From: Opitutaceae bacterium
GTDB lineage: Bacteria; Verrucomicrobiota; Verrucomicrobiia; Opitutales; Opitutaceae
Direction of reading: 5' to 3'
Length of the DNA stretch: 64,000 bases
Assembly (NCBI GenBank): GCA_028284385.1
Contig: JANQRT010000024.1
Location: 213,513-277,512, forward strand
A model generated the notes under the pieces. That model did not search any database. It was not told the origin of the DNA and saw only the letters and a list, made by a program, of their open reading frames with translations. The number at the start of each line of letters is the position of its first letter. Within the stretch, counting starts at the first letter, position 1. The position numbers and the translations under genes were made by a program. Shown one piece after another: positions 9,686 through 17,578 of this stretch.

Positions 9686-10381
9686 TTGTATATACAAAGC
9701 GAATACGAAAAGCGTCGTGGTTCAGGCAGTAGCTTCCTCATAGCCATTGCTATAACGCTTCTATTGTTTCTCCCTCTCGCCACCTCTCAATTAGGTCTAA
9801 AACTTCCGGAACCTTCGGATAGCGACACTAAGACCGTTTTCCACATTCCCCCTCCAGCTCAATCCGCCCCCGAACCGAAACCACTCCCCAGGTCCGACTC
9901 GGATGTCTCTTCAATCGACATGGATTTCGAAGATCCGCAGGAGAGCATCGAACTCCTAATCAGCGACCTCCAACTAGACTGGCAGCCCAATATCGAATCG
10001 GCGTTCGACTTCGATATATCGAATGAGAGCAACTTCCAGGCTATCAAGCCCGACATAGCTCAAACCAGCGAATTCGTCATCTACGAAAGCCATCAGCTGG
10101 ACGTCGCCCCTCGCCCTCTACTGACGCCCTTTCCCGATCTGCCCTTTGAGCTAAGAAAGGAGAAGGCCCAAGTCATGGTGCTTTATGTTATTAAGAGCAA
10201 CGGCAAGGCGGACAATATTTTCATTCTCGATTCTTCGAATCCAGAACTTAACGACATCACGCGTCGAGCGCTTAAAAGATGGCATTTCCGAGCGGCTCGC
10301 AAAGGGGGTCGAGCGGTTGACGCCTGGGTCCAGCAGGAATTCAATTTCAGTCGAGGGGCCTCGCCTTTATCGATTTTCTAG
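9686..10381 (+). CDS. TonB-like energy transducer
   Basis: The 231-residue protein has one N-terminal membrane segment (about 17-35, SFLIAIAITLLLFLPLA), a Pro/Ser/Asp-rich periplasmic linker (PPPAQSAPEPKPLP), and a C-terminal TonB domain (from about residue 145, with VMVLYVIKSNGKADN and RRALKRWHFRAARKGGRAV). TonB couples the proton-motive force to outer-membrane receptors. The gene starts with TTG; no ATG lies upstream of the membrane segment in frame, so TTG is the best start. It lies 170 bases after the beta-glucosidase and may serve the receptor at 3256-6714. No ExbB or ExbD gene is in the window. Confidence 0.82.
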   Translation: MYIQSEYEKRRGSGSSFLIAIAITLLLFLPLATSQLGLKLPEPSDSDTKTVFHIPPPAQSAPEPKPLPRSDSDVSSIDMDFEDPQESIELLISDLQLDWQPNIESAFDFDISNESNFQAIKPDIAQTSEFVIYESHQLDVAPRPLLTPFPDLPFELRKEKAQVMVLYVIKSNGKADNIFILDSSNPELNDITRRALKRWHFRAARKGGRAVDAWVQQEFNFSRGASPLSIF

Positions 10382-10445
10382 ATTGTCGACCGAGGCCAAG
10401 AGTGCCCCCTAAATAATTAGGCACCTAGTTCCATCTTAAACGAAT

Positions 10446-10517
10446 GGTAGAGAGGCTTGTCCACAAGCCTCCGCTAAGGATAAATATTTCGGAGGCTTGA
10501 GGACAAGCCTCCCTACC
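10446..10517. repeat. Nested-palindrome intergenic element, copy 1
   Basis: Two 28-base arms (10446-10473 and 10490-10517) are inverted copies with two mismatches, and each arm itself contains a palindrome (GAGGCTTGTCCACAAGCCTC in the left arm). The outer ends read GGTAG and CTACC. A second element of the same design is at 35950-36011. It sits between converging genes (TonB-like protein and aldo/keto reductase), so it may also stop transcription from both sides, although it has no T-run. Confidence 0.8.
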
Positions 10518-10563
10518 CGACCGACCTACTCTTTATCGAACCGCCTGAAAAACTCACAAAAGC

Positions 10564-11604
10564 CTAGCACTGCCCTGTCACAAAGGGTTCGGCTTGCTCG
10601 ATGAAACCTTTCTTCTGCCCTGCTCCAAAGCCGTGCAGCCAACCGAGATAGCGATCCGAAGCCTCAGTCAACTTGCCCACCACATCGGTTGGAAGCGGCT
10701 TCTCGAATGCCTTTAGGCTCTCTAGAATTTGACCTTCGCTACGCGCTCCGATGATGGAGGAAACCACATGGTCCTGCGCCGCGAGCCATCCCAATGCCAA
10801 TTGAGGCATGGTGTATCCAGATTCTTGGGCAATCCGTGAAACGCCCTCCACAACGTTTCGACCATGATCATGCCAGAAGCGTGGTCCATCAGCTCCCGAA
10901 CGGAAATGCAACCGACTCCCTTCGGGAATGGCTTCGGTGCTCGTATCGTATTTCCCAGTAAGAATTCCGCCAGCCAGAGCGCTAAAGGCAGTGATGCCGA
11001 CCCCTTGATCGATACTAGCCGGAACCACTTCACGCTCCGCTTCGCGATCAATGAGATTGTAGAGGTACTGTCCCACCACGAATTTATCCCAGCCCATGGC
11101 CTCGGCAATTCCGTTTGCCTTGACGAACTTCCAAGCGGGATAGTTGCTGATGCCAATGTAGCGGACTTTCCCTTGGCCAATCAGTGTATCCAAAGTCTTC
11201 ATCGTTTCCTCCACCGGAGTAATGGGGTCAGGTCCGTGCAGGTAGAGAATATCAACGAAATCCATCTGCAGACGGCGTAGGCTCACCTCCAGCTCATTGA
11301 TGATGTATTTGCGACTGCTGCCCCGACCCAATACGCTTGGGCGGATTTTGAGAAATCCTTTGGTGGCTACCACCATATCCTCTCGTGGATAGTCTTTCAG
11401 TAAACGACCCAGAATCTCTTCCGTCGCTCCGCTACCGTAATTATTAGCCGTATCGACGAAATTTCCACCAGCATCGAAATAGGCCGCCACAATCTTTTTC
11501 GAAGCGTCCTCGTCGCAACCCCAGTCAGGCGTTCCGAAAGTCATCGTTCCCAAGCAGACATTCGATACGGCCAAGCCCGATTTTCCTAAATACTTGTACT
11601 TCAT
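10564..11604 (-). CDS. Aldo/keto reductase
   Basis: This 346-residue protein belongs to the NAD(P)H-dependent aldo/keto reductase superfamily. The catalytic tetrad is visible as D51 (FVDTANNY), Y56, K82 (VATKG) and H123 (LYLHGPDP), and the cofactor-binding part follows in the C-terminal third (YTMPQLALGWLAAQ, VSSIIGARSEGQI). Such enzymes reduce aldehydes and ketones, and the sequence resembles the YajO/Tas-like group in having the DYPREDMVVATKG pattern. There is no signal peptide. It stands alone, converging with the TonB-like gene, and its substrate cannot be inferred from its neighbours. Confidence 0.92.
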   Translation of the reverse strand: MKYKYLGKSGLAVSNVCLGTMTFGTPDWGCDEDASKKIVAAYFDAGGNFVDTANNYGSGATEEILGRLLKDYPREDMVVATKGFLKIRPSVLGRGSSRKYIINELEVSLRRLQMDFVDILYLHGPDPITPVEETMKTLDTLIGQGKVRYIGISNYPAWKFVKANGIAEAMGWDKFVVGQYLYNLIDREAEREVVPASIDQGVGITAFSALAGGILTGKYDTSTEAIPEGSRLHFRSGADGPRFWHDHGRNVVEGVSRIAQESGYTMPQLALGWLAAQDHVVSSIIGARSEGQILESLKAFEKPLPTDVVGKLTEASDRYLGWLHGFGAGQKKGFIEQAEPFVTGQC

Positions 11605-11717
11605 GGTATGGGAAAAATAAGGAGGCCAACCAAGGCGCAGGCAAAGGAATATTCCGTAAACCAGGCAGCCAATCCAGGAGCCGGAAAGCGATTTTCTACC
11701 TACACTCTCCTTGACAA

Positions 11718-11748
11718 TCTACATAAAGGTCAGATTGACTCATGTAGA
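11718..11748. promoter_or_regulatory. Inverted repeat before the PadR gene at 11768 (candidate operator)
   Basis: TCTACAT (11718-11724) and ATGTAGA (11742-11748) are exact reverse complements with 17 bases between them, 20 bases before the PadR ATG. The half-site ATGTAGAA also occurs in the operator-like repeat of the second PadR gene (32805-32842). PadR-family proteins often bind ATGT/ACAT half-sites in their own promoters, so self-regulation is a reasonable inference. Confidence 0.45.
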
Positions 11749-11767
11749 ATATCTAGGAAATCGAAAA

Positions 11768-12103
11768 ATGGCGAAAAACAAGGTGGATTTACTGCAAGGG
11801 ACATTGGACATGCTCATCCTCAAAACCATTAGCCGGAACAGCCCGATCCATGGATATGGGATCTCGATTCAGATCCAGAGCTGGTCGAATCAGGTTCTTA
11901 AGGTCGAACAAGGATCCCTCTACCCTGCTCTTCAGAGACTCGAAAAACGGAACTGGATCGATTCCGAATGGGGCATTTCCGAAAACAAACGCAAAGCGAA
12001 ATACTACCGCCTCACCCTTTCCGGCAAAAAGCAACTAGAAGAAGAATCAGCTAATTGGGAACGCCTCTCAGTTGCCGTAAATCTGATCATGCAAGCTGGT
12101 TAG
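11768..12103 (+). CDS. PadR-family transcriptional regulator (orphan)
   Basis: A 111-residue winged-helix protein with the family hallmarks: DLLQGTLDMLILKTI, a HGYGI motif in the recognition region, and QGSLYPALQRLEKRNWI in the wing-proximal helix, followed by the YYRLTLSGKKQLEEE dimer helix. The ATG at 11768 fits the family length; a longer open frame upstream has no homology-like content. Unlike the second PadR gene at 32468-32803, no ADOP-type permease follows. Only a short open frame with one membrane-like segment overlaps its end. Its target is unknown. Confidence 0.9.
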   Translation: MAKNKVDLLQGTLDMLILKTISRNSPIHGYGISIQIQSWSNQVLKVEQGSLYPALQRLEKRNWIDSEWGISENKRKAKYYRLTLSGKKQLEEESANWERLSVAVNLIMQAG

Positions 12104-12251
12104 GATAAAGAGGAACGAGAGGTGGAATTTCGCCCTCACTGCTGCTCTCGTAGTGGCATATCTAGGACTAGCGCTAAGGCCGGCCGCTGATAGCAATGTT
12201 GAAACGTTTCTATCAGAAAAGATGAAACCAATCTCTCTTTTCATGATATGA
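12096..12251 (+). CDS. Possible small membrane protein or gene remnant overlapping the PadR gene end
   Basis: Overlapping the PadR stop in another frame, an open frame translates to a basic start (KRNERWN), a hydrophobic stretch (FALTAALVVAYLGLAL) and a polar tail ending at TGA 12249-12251. It has no ATG, GTG or TTG start; CTG (12096) or ATA (12105) would be needed. The amphipathic pattern looks protein-like, so it could be a translationally coupled small protein or the remains of the target gene expected after a PadR regulator. I do not recognise it. Confidence 0.2.
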   Translation: MVRIKRNERWNFALTAALVVAYLGLALRPAADSNVETFLSEKMKPISLFMI

Positions 12252-12384
12252 GTTGTATGAGAAAAAAGATTGAGGCTTCCATTCTTAATGTCGCTACCGC
12301 TTTCACCGAGAAATCGTTCGCTGGTCCTCTTGGGAGTAAGTTTTCCCATTAGCCGAGTTTTAGGAAACAACCGAAACACACCCT

Positions 12385-13857
12385 ATGAAAAGTGATTCTT
12401 GCTCAGTCGCCCGAATTTTCAATTTTGCTCTGCTTTCGCTCTTAATCCTGAATTGCAATATCTCCAGCGGTCAAGAAGGCGATGGAAAGTATGAGGACAT
12501 GTCCAAACTGATTAATGTCTGGTTGGAGGCTCAAAAGGACTATGAAAATATGCCGGCGATTATGGGATTAGTCGTGGAGGATCAGACGATCTTGTGGAGC
12601 GGTTCATTCGGAATGGCCAACGTGGAAGAATCGACGCAAAGCGACGAGAATTCCATCACCAGTATAGGTTCGATTTCGAAAGTGTTTACTGCGACGGCTA
12701 TCATGAAATTGGTAGACGAAGGAAAGATCAGCCTGGATGATAAGGTGAAGGACGTTTTGACGAGTTTTAGCGTTCATCAGAAATTCCCAGAAGGCGGCGA
12801 TATAACGATTGAATCTCTGCTGACCCATTCTTCGGGATTGCCAAGGGATACGCATCATGGGTACTGGAGTGGACCCGACTTCCCGTTCCCTGCGAAAGAG
12901 GAAATGCTCGAAAGTCTAGCAACGCTGGAAACGACGCATCCCGTTGGCGAAGACGTTCTTTACAGCAACATTGGCTACTCGCTGCTGGGCTTGGTGATCG
13001 AGGAAGCTTCAGGGGTCGCCTATAAAAAGTATATTGAATCCAATATCTTCAAACCTCTTGGCATGTCTCACTCGTTTGTTGAGATGCAGTCATCCACCTA
13101 CGGAAAATCGCATGCGATAGGCTATTCCGCCAGCCACAGAAATGGAAGACGAGAGGCGGCTGGTTTCTATCAAACCAAAGCGATGCAGCCAGCGTTCGGC
13201 ATATCAACGACGATTCTTGATTTGGCCAAGTTTGCGATGTGGCAGTTTAGATTGGCTGAAGGAGCAGAGTCTGAAGTACTAGAGCCCTCAACCCTTGGGA
13301 GCATGTATGGCGTTCACGCTACGAGCGCCGACAATAAGGTCAAACGAGGCTATGGCTACGAAGTGTATACGGATAAGGAAGGCGCTGATTGGGCTATGCA
13401 TGGCGGAACTTGTCCTGGCTATGTCGCTTTCCTTAAAATGGATGTGACGAACAAGAAAGCCTACGCCATTCTCATCAACGCGAACCGAGTAAGAGCAGCA
13501 GCATACGTCAATGGTTTGATTAGGATTCTGAAGAATTTTGAATCGATAGAGAAGGAAGGGCAGCCTGAACTCGATTTGTCTCAATACCTGGGCTTTTACG
13601 ACCCGTCGCCTTGGAATAGCGAATATTATGTCGGCAAATGGGGAGGCGGTTTGGTATTACTGTACTTGCCGGCGGGATCGCTGAAACATTCGATGTACTT
13701 TTACCAGCACGTCGAGGGTGACGTTTTTCAATTAATTGAAAATGGAAAGCCAAGCGATCAACAGATCGTTTTTCTACGCGATGAAAAGGGCAATGTCACA
13801 AAGATTAAGAACGAGGGAAATTTTCATTATCGAGTGATTTCTTCCGAAAAGAACTAG
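12385..13857 (+). CDS. Secreted serine hydrolase, beta-lactamase/PBP4 class C family
   Basis: The 490-residue protein has a hydrophobic export signal (about 10-30); a cysteine in LLILNCNIS could be lipidated, though the lipobox is weak. The beta-lactamase-type motifs are S96-I-S-K99 (catalytic serine tetrad), Y193-S-N195 and H339-G-G. A C-terminal extension from about residue 380 (LDLSQYLGFYDPSPWNSEYYVG) forms a DUF3471-like beta domain. Members are D-aminopeptidases, esterases or peptidoglycan-related hydrolases, rarely true beta-lactamases, so no antibiotic claim is made. It is one of four paralogous families members in this window. It stands alone between two regulator regions. Confidence 0.9.
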   Translation: MKSDSCSVARIFNFALLSLLILNCNISSGQEGDGKYEDMSKLINVWLEAQKDYENMPAIMGLVVEDQTILWSGSFGMANVEESTQSDENSITSIGSISKVFTATAIMKLVDEGKISLDDKVKDVLTSFSVHQKFPEGGDITIESLLTHSSGLPRDTHHGYWSGPDFPFPAKEEMLESLATLETTHPVGEDVLYSNIGYSLLGLVIEEASGVAYKKYIESNIFKPLGMSHSFVEMQSSTYGKSHAIGYSASHRNGRREAAGFYQTKAMQPAFGISTTILDLAKFAMWQFRLAEGAESEVLEPSTLGSMYGVHATSADNKVKRGYGYEVYTDKEGADWAMHGGTCPGYVAFLKMDVTNKKAYAILINANRVRAAAYVNGLIRILKNFESIEKEGQPELDLSQYLGFYDPSPWNSEYYVGKWGGGLVLLYLPAGSLKHSMYFYQHVEGDVFQLIENGKPSDQQIVFLRDEKGNVTKIKNEGNFHYRVISSEKN

Positions 13858-14101
13858 AGCTCTTGAGATGGATGAAAATAGTTGACGAAGGCAGTCCAGA
13901 ATATCGATACGCAAAGTAGAACCAATCAGACGACTCAACGAGCGCTAACGCGACACGAAGATTTGAATACAAAAAATGAATGCCTTGTCCGGCAGTCGCC
14001 GGAGGCGATCTAGCGACGAAGGAGCGATGTTATACGAAAAGATTTTGAGCGCAGAATGGATCGTAGTGACGTAAAGACGTTGTCTCGTTATTTTACCGCT
14101 T

Positions 14102-14716
14102 TTAGGTCCTGTACCGCGTCATGAAGAGCGTTACTAGTTCATCGCGGATCGGTTTCAGCGCTTCGGCAGTTTGCTGCGGTCCGTAGAGGGCCGGCAAATT
14201 AATCGTGCCTTCAATCATACCGCGGAAAACCTTTGCGGCTAGCTCGGGATCTCGCATCTCTAGCCGTTTGTCCTTCTTGGCCGCCTTCAGCCAGTCAATC
14301 AGCGGATCGGGTGGGCAGTTGTCGCTTTGGCTGGCGTCTTCGCGCAGTTCCTGGTTCTGAAGAAAAATCGAGGTCAACAGGCGGATGATCGAGAGACGCT
14401 TTGGATCGGTCACGAAATGGATTTGGGCATCCACAAAGCGACGGAGTTGTGACTCCAACGATTCCTGCTTGGAATATGGGATCTGCCCCATTTCCTGCTG
14501 TCCCGCCACCAGCTCGGCGACCACCGCCCAGAGAAGATCCTTTTTGCTGTAAAAGTAGTTGTAAACGGTTCGCTTCGAGGCCCCGGCGAGTTCAGCTACC
14601 AAATCCATAGAGGCCCGCTCATAGCCTTCTTGTTCAAAGGCCTTGATCGCCCCCGAGATGATCGTCTCCCGCTTCTCCGCTTTTCTCAAATCATTGCCGG
14701 AAAGAGATGCTGTCAT
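14102..14716 (-). CDS. TetR-family transcriptional repressor
   Basis: Residues 12-60 form a TetR helix-turn-helix (RETIISGAIKAFEQEGYERASMDLVAELAGASKRTVYNYFYSKKDLL), followed by a C-terminal ligand-binding domain typical of the AcrR/TetR_C group. The gene is divergent from an alcohol dehydrogenase/DUF6326 operon, and two copies of an operator-like sequence lie in the 78-base gap. It therefore very probably represses that operon and itself. The ligand is unknown. Length (204 residues) is normal. Confidence 0.93.
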   Translation of the reverse strand: MTASLSGNDLRKAEKRETIISGAIKAFEQEGYERASMDLVAELAGASKRTVYNYFYSKKDLLWAVVAELVAGQQEMGQIPYSKQESLESQLRRFVDAQIHFVTDPKRLSIIRLLTSIFLQNQELREDASQSDNCPPDPLIDWLKAAKKDKRLEMRDPELAAKVFRGMIEGTINLPALYGPQQTAEALKPIRDELVTLFMTRYRT

Positions 14717-14729
14717 GCCCTACTAAAAG

Positions 14730-14785
14730 AAACTGCACCGTATAGTGCAATTTTTATTTGACCAATATACTACACGGTATAGTTT
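14730..14785. promoter_or_regulatory. Two operator-like sites between the TetR gene and the dehydrogenase
   Basis: The reverse complement of 14730-14747 (CACTATACGGTGCAGTTT) and the sequence 14768-14785 (TACTACACGGTATAGTTT) agree at 14 of 18 positions and share the near-palindromic core ACTAyACGGTryAGT. Such pseudo-palindromes are typical of TetR-family operators. One copy lies nearer each divergent start codon, fitting control of both promoters. Confidence 0.7.
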
Positions 14786-14794
14786 ACATCGCCA

Positions 14795-15766
14795 ATGAAA
14801 TCACTTTACTTCGAAAAATACGGCAGATCGGACGTACTGTCTTTTCGCAAACTGCCTAAACCGACGCTCGAGGCCGGCCGTGTGCTGGTCAAAGTACATG
14901 CGGCTTCGGTTAATCCCCTTGATTGGCGGCTGATGCGTGCAGATCCCTTCCTGATCCGGATGGGAAGAGGCCTTTTCAAACCTACCGCGAACGGCCTGGG
15001 GGCGGACTTTTCCGGAGTTGTTGAATCAAAGGCAGCGGACGTTGCGAAATGGGAACCGGGAGATGCGGTCTTCGGAATAATGACTCCTGAAATTGTGGGT
15101 TCCTTTGCGGAGTTCGTGTCGATTCCCGAGGACGCGCTAGTAAATAAACCGGCCGCTCTCTCGCACCAGCAAGCCACCACCCTCGGAGTAGCGGCGCTGA
15201 CGGCCTACGAAGGCATTCATGACTACTATCAACTCAAACCCGGTAGTCGCGTAATGATCAATGGGGCTTCAGGGGGAATAGGCACCTTTGCCGTCCAAAT
15301 GGCGAAAGCGTTTGGCGCGCATGTTACGGCGGTTTGTAGCGGAGGAAATCATGAGCTGGTCCGCGGGCTGGGGGCCGATGCCATGATCGATTACAAGGCG
15401 GTCGACCTGCTTCAAATCGGTGAACGATTCGATCTCATTTTTGACGTGGTCGGCAATCACTCGCCGAAAAAGATGAAACGCCTTCTGCACAATAATGGCA
15501 GACTGGTCCTGGCCAGCGCAGCCAGCGGCTTGGGCTTTCTCAGGGCCATCGCGATTTCACGCAAAAAGCAAGAGCCCATCGATTTGATTCTAGATCTGAA
15601 GAAAGACAGGCGACGGCTTGAAGCGGTTTTGGCCCTCTTCGAAGAAGGGAAGATAAAGCCTGTTATCGATCGGGAGTATCCCTTCGATGACATTGTCAGC
15701 GCCATCGACTACGTCGCCACCAAGCGGGCGCGAGGCAAAGTAGTCGTCTACATCACCCAAGGATGA
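14795..15766 (+). CDS. NAD(P)-dependent alcohol dehydrogenase / quinone oxidoreductase-like (MDR family)
   Basis: A 323-residue medium-chain dehydrogenase/reductase. It has the GroES-like N-terminal domain (KVHAASVNPLDWRLMRADP, GLGADFSGVV) and the nucleotide-binding motif MINGASGGIGTFAVQMAKAFGA at about 155. Residues for structural or catalytic zinc are absent, which matches the zinc-free quinone oxidoreductase branch. It probably reduces quinones or enones with NADPH in the cytoplasm. The stop overlaps the next gene by ATGA, so the two are translationally coupled. Expression is likely released by loss of the divergent TetR repressor. Confidence 0.92.
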   Translation: MKSLYFEKYGRSDVLSFRKLPKPTLEAGRVLVKVHAASVNPLDWRLMRADPFLIRMGRGLFKPTANGLGADFSGVVESKAADVAKWEPGDAVFGIMTPEIVGSFAEFVSIPEDALVNKPAALSHQQATTLGVAALTAYEGIHDYYQLKPGSRVMINGASGGIGTFAVQMAKAFGAHVTAVCSGGNHELVRGLGADAMIDYKAVDLLQIGERFDLIFDVVGNHSPKKMKRLLHNNGRLVLASAASGLGFLRAIAISRKKQEPIDLILDLKKDRRRLEAVLALFEEGKIKPVIDREYPFDDIVSAIDYVATKRARGKVVVYITQG

Positions 15767-16218
15767 AAAAGACGCCGATTTTCGCCATGGAAAACAGTAA
15801 CAGAAGAACTGATACCAATACCGGATTAACTATAAATGATCTAGACAAGCGAGCAAAGCTGACCTCGCTCTGGGCGTTCGTTTTCTTCAATATGATATTT
15901 CGGGACCTGCACGAATTCGGGCGGTCCGGATTCCTTGAGGAAATGATGTCTGGTGTCGTCAACGGGGTGCAGATCACAGAAGGACTAATGCTGATAGGCG
16001 GCATCATGATTGCAATTCCCCTCCTCATGCTCCCTCTGGTTCAATTTCTGAAAATCAAGACGAACCGTCGAGTCAACCTTGTCATCGGTTCACTGCAGAT
16101 GGTGAGTGTTTTGGGAGTCAATCGCGCGCCTGATCTTGATGATATCTTCTTCGCTGTCATTGAACTGGTCGCGCTGGCGCTGATCCTTCGACTGGCATGG
16201 ACGTGGAAGAATATATAG
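15763..16218 (+). CDS. Small integral membrane protein, DUF6326-like
   Basis: This 151-residue protein has a polar N-terminus and four predicted membrane segments (about 35-50, 75-98, 105-120 and 128-145). The segment order and the start LTSLWAFVFFNMIFRDL resemble the DUF6326 family; I base this on pattern memory, so the family name is moderate confidence. Its ATG overlaps the dehydrogenase stop, so both belong to the TetR-controlled operon. The function is unknown. It could support export or detoxification of the same compound handled by the dehydrogenase. Confidence 0.8.
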   Translation: MKKTPIFAMENSNRRTDTNTGLTINDLDKRAKLTSLWAFVFFNMIFRDLHEFGRSGFLEEMMSGVVNGVQITEGLMLIGGIMIAIPLLMLPLVQFLKIKTNRRVNLVIGSLQMVSVLGVNRAPDLDDIFFAVIELVALALILRLAWTWKNI

Positions 16219-16246
16219 TTTGAAGCGTCGCAGAGAAAACAAATTG

Positions 16247-16358
16247 CCAGAACAAAGCAGCGAATACAATTCGCGAAACTACTCCTCTTCAATAACGAAG
16301 AGCCTTGCTCCCAATGCCGGAATCCAAGAAATTCGCGCATCAACTTAGCTCGTTCACA
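16247..16358 (+). other. attC-like recombination site, site 1 (array start)
   Basis: An R''-like CCAGAAC (16247-16253) is followed by L'' GCAGCGAAT (16257-16265). At the other end lie L' ATTCGCGC (16331-16338) and R' GTTCACA (16352-16358). L'' and L' pair perfectly except for one bulged A, the hallmark of attC sites. Two internal hairpins (16260-16274 and 16285-16302) lie in the loop. The next gene begins two bases after R'. Confidence 0.5.
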
Positions 16359-16359
16359 G

Positions 16360-17487
16360 ATGACAGGTAGGCGCTTTTCCAGTATTAGAGTTGGTTTATT
16401 CATTGCATCCGTAATCTTACTTTATCTACTAGCGTTAAGAAGCTCGCAACCGAGCGTCTTATCGAGGACCATAAAAGCAGTTTTCAATGAAGGACATAAG
16501 TCATTCAATTGGGACGAAGCGCCTATAGAAGATACTCGCTTGCCATACGTTGAGCTCAATCAGCTGATAGACAATTGGAGCAATGAAAAAGAAGCCTACA
16601 GCTTTCTCGTCGCCCATGAAGGCAAGCTTGTCATTGAAAGATATTTCAACAGAAGAAGTATCGAAAGTCCCAATACGATAAAATCCATCTGTAAGGTCTG
16701 GATAACAACCCTAACGGGCATTGCCATTCAAAAGAAATTACTTTCCGGAGTCGATGAAACGATTGCCAACCTTATTCCGGATGCCTACTCGGACATCCCG
16801 GAAGACGATCCGAGAAGAGAAGTGACGGTGAGTCACTTGCTTTCCATGAGAAGCGGATATCAAATTCCGGATGAAAAGATGCATAGCCTTTTCCGCAGCG
16901 AAAATTGGGTTAGAGACGCTGCTCATGGAAAACTAAGCAATCGACCTGGCGATGAATACTTCTACAGCACTTCTCAAACCCATCTTCTTAGTGGCTCTAT
17001 CATGGCCTCTGTAGGCGAGCACTTGCACTCCTTTGCAAAGAGAGAGTTGTGCGCCCCTCTGGGCATTAGTATCATACAATGGGATACGGATCCAAGCGGT
17101 GTCCCTTTTGGAGGTTCTGAGTTAAAACTGACTTCGAGAGACCTAGCGAGATTGGGCCAGCTGTACTTGCAGGATGGCGTGATAAACGGCGAACGAATAC
17201 TCCCTGAAGGTTGGGTCGAGGAATCCTACACAAACAGAAGGCAGATCGCTCCAGGGAAAAAATTCGGCTTTGGGTACAATTGGTGGGTCGCCAATACAAA
17301 AGCGGGACCAGTGAGGGTCGCCCTGGGAAATGGCGGACAAGGATTAGCCATTTATCCTAAAATAAATCTAATTGTAGTGGTTACCCGCTCCCACAAACTC
17401 GATTCTAGAAATCATAATAATAAGACGCTGAACATGTTCGGCACTGTAATTCCTCAAATATTGGCGCAGTATTCAATCGAATACTAA
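16360..17487 (+). CDS. Membrane-anchored serine hydrolase (beta-lactamase family), likely cassette gene
   Basis: A 375-residue protein with an N-terminal membrane anchor (about 9-26, VGLFIASVILLYLLAL) and a class C beta-lactamase-type domain. The catalytic tetrad is S109-I-C-K112. The usual YxN appears as Y202-S-T204, and the HGG/KTG-type strand is NGG near residue 330. The Asn to Thr change is unusual but is seen in some esterase-like members; activity is likely but the substrate is unknown. The ATG follows an attC-like R' sequence by one base, and another attC-like site follows the stop codon, so this gene fits as the first cassette of the array. Confidence 0.88.
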   Translation: MTGRRFSSIRVGLFIASVILLYLLALRSSQPSVLSRTIKAVFNEGHKSFNWDEAPIEDTRLPYVELNQLIDNWSNEKEAYSFLVAHEGKLVIERYFNRRSIESPNTIKSICKVWITTLTGIAIQKKLLSGVDETIANLIPDAYSDIPEDDPRREVTVSHLLSMRSGYQIPDEKMHSLFRSENWVRDAAHGKLSNRPGDEYFYSTSQTHLLSGSIMASVGEHLHSFAKRELCAPLGISIIQWDTDPSGVPFGGSELKLTSRDLARLGQLYLQDGVINGERILPEGWVEESYTNRRQIAPGKKFGFGYNWWVANTKAGPVRVALGNGGQGLAIYPKINLIVVVTRSHKLDSRNHNNKTLNMFGTVIPQILAQYSIEY

Positions 17488-17506
17488 AAATGGATTAAAA
17501 TAGAAT

Positions 17507-17567
17507 GGCTAACCAATCGGCTCACACAAAGAGCATAAGCATTTTTCGTGTGGCCTCGACGTTCGAC
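17507..17567 (+). other. attC-like recombination site, site 2
   Basis: R'' GGCTAAC (17507-17513), L'' GGCTCACAC (17519-17527), L' GTGTGGCC (17548-17555) and R' GTTCGAC (17561-17567). L'' and L' pair fully with one bulged T. The string CTCGACGTTCG around R' is repeated exactly in site 3. The following gene starts 11 bases after R'. Confidence 0.7.
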
Positions 17568-17578
17568 GAATAGAGGAG

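Noticed and set aside
12257..12352. 31-residue frame starting MRKKIEASILNVATAF with a TetR-like look
   Set aside because: Too short, no further match to the TetR helix-turn-helix, and no continuation in another frame.
13858..14101. Possible sixth attC site near GTTATAC at 14030-14036 with an AACCAATC stretch at 13920
   Set aside because: The arms between do not pair in the L''/L' arrangement; a simple hairpin (13988-14003) is the only clear structure.
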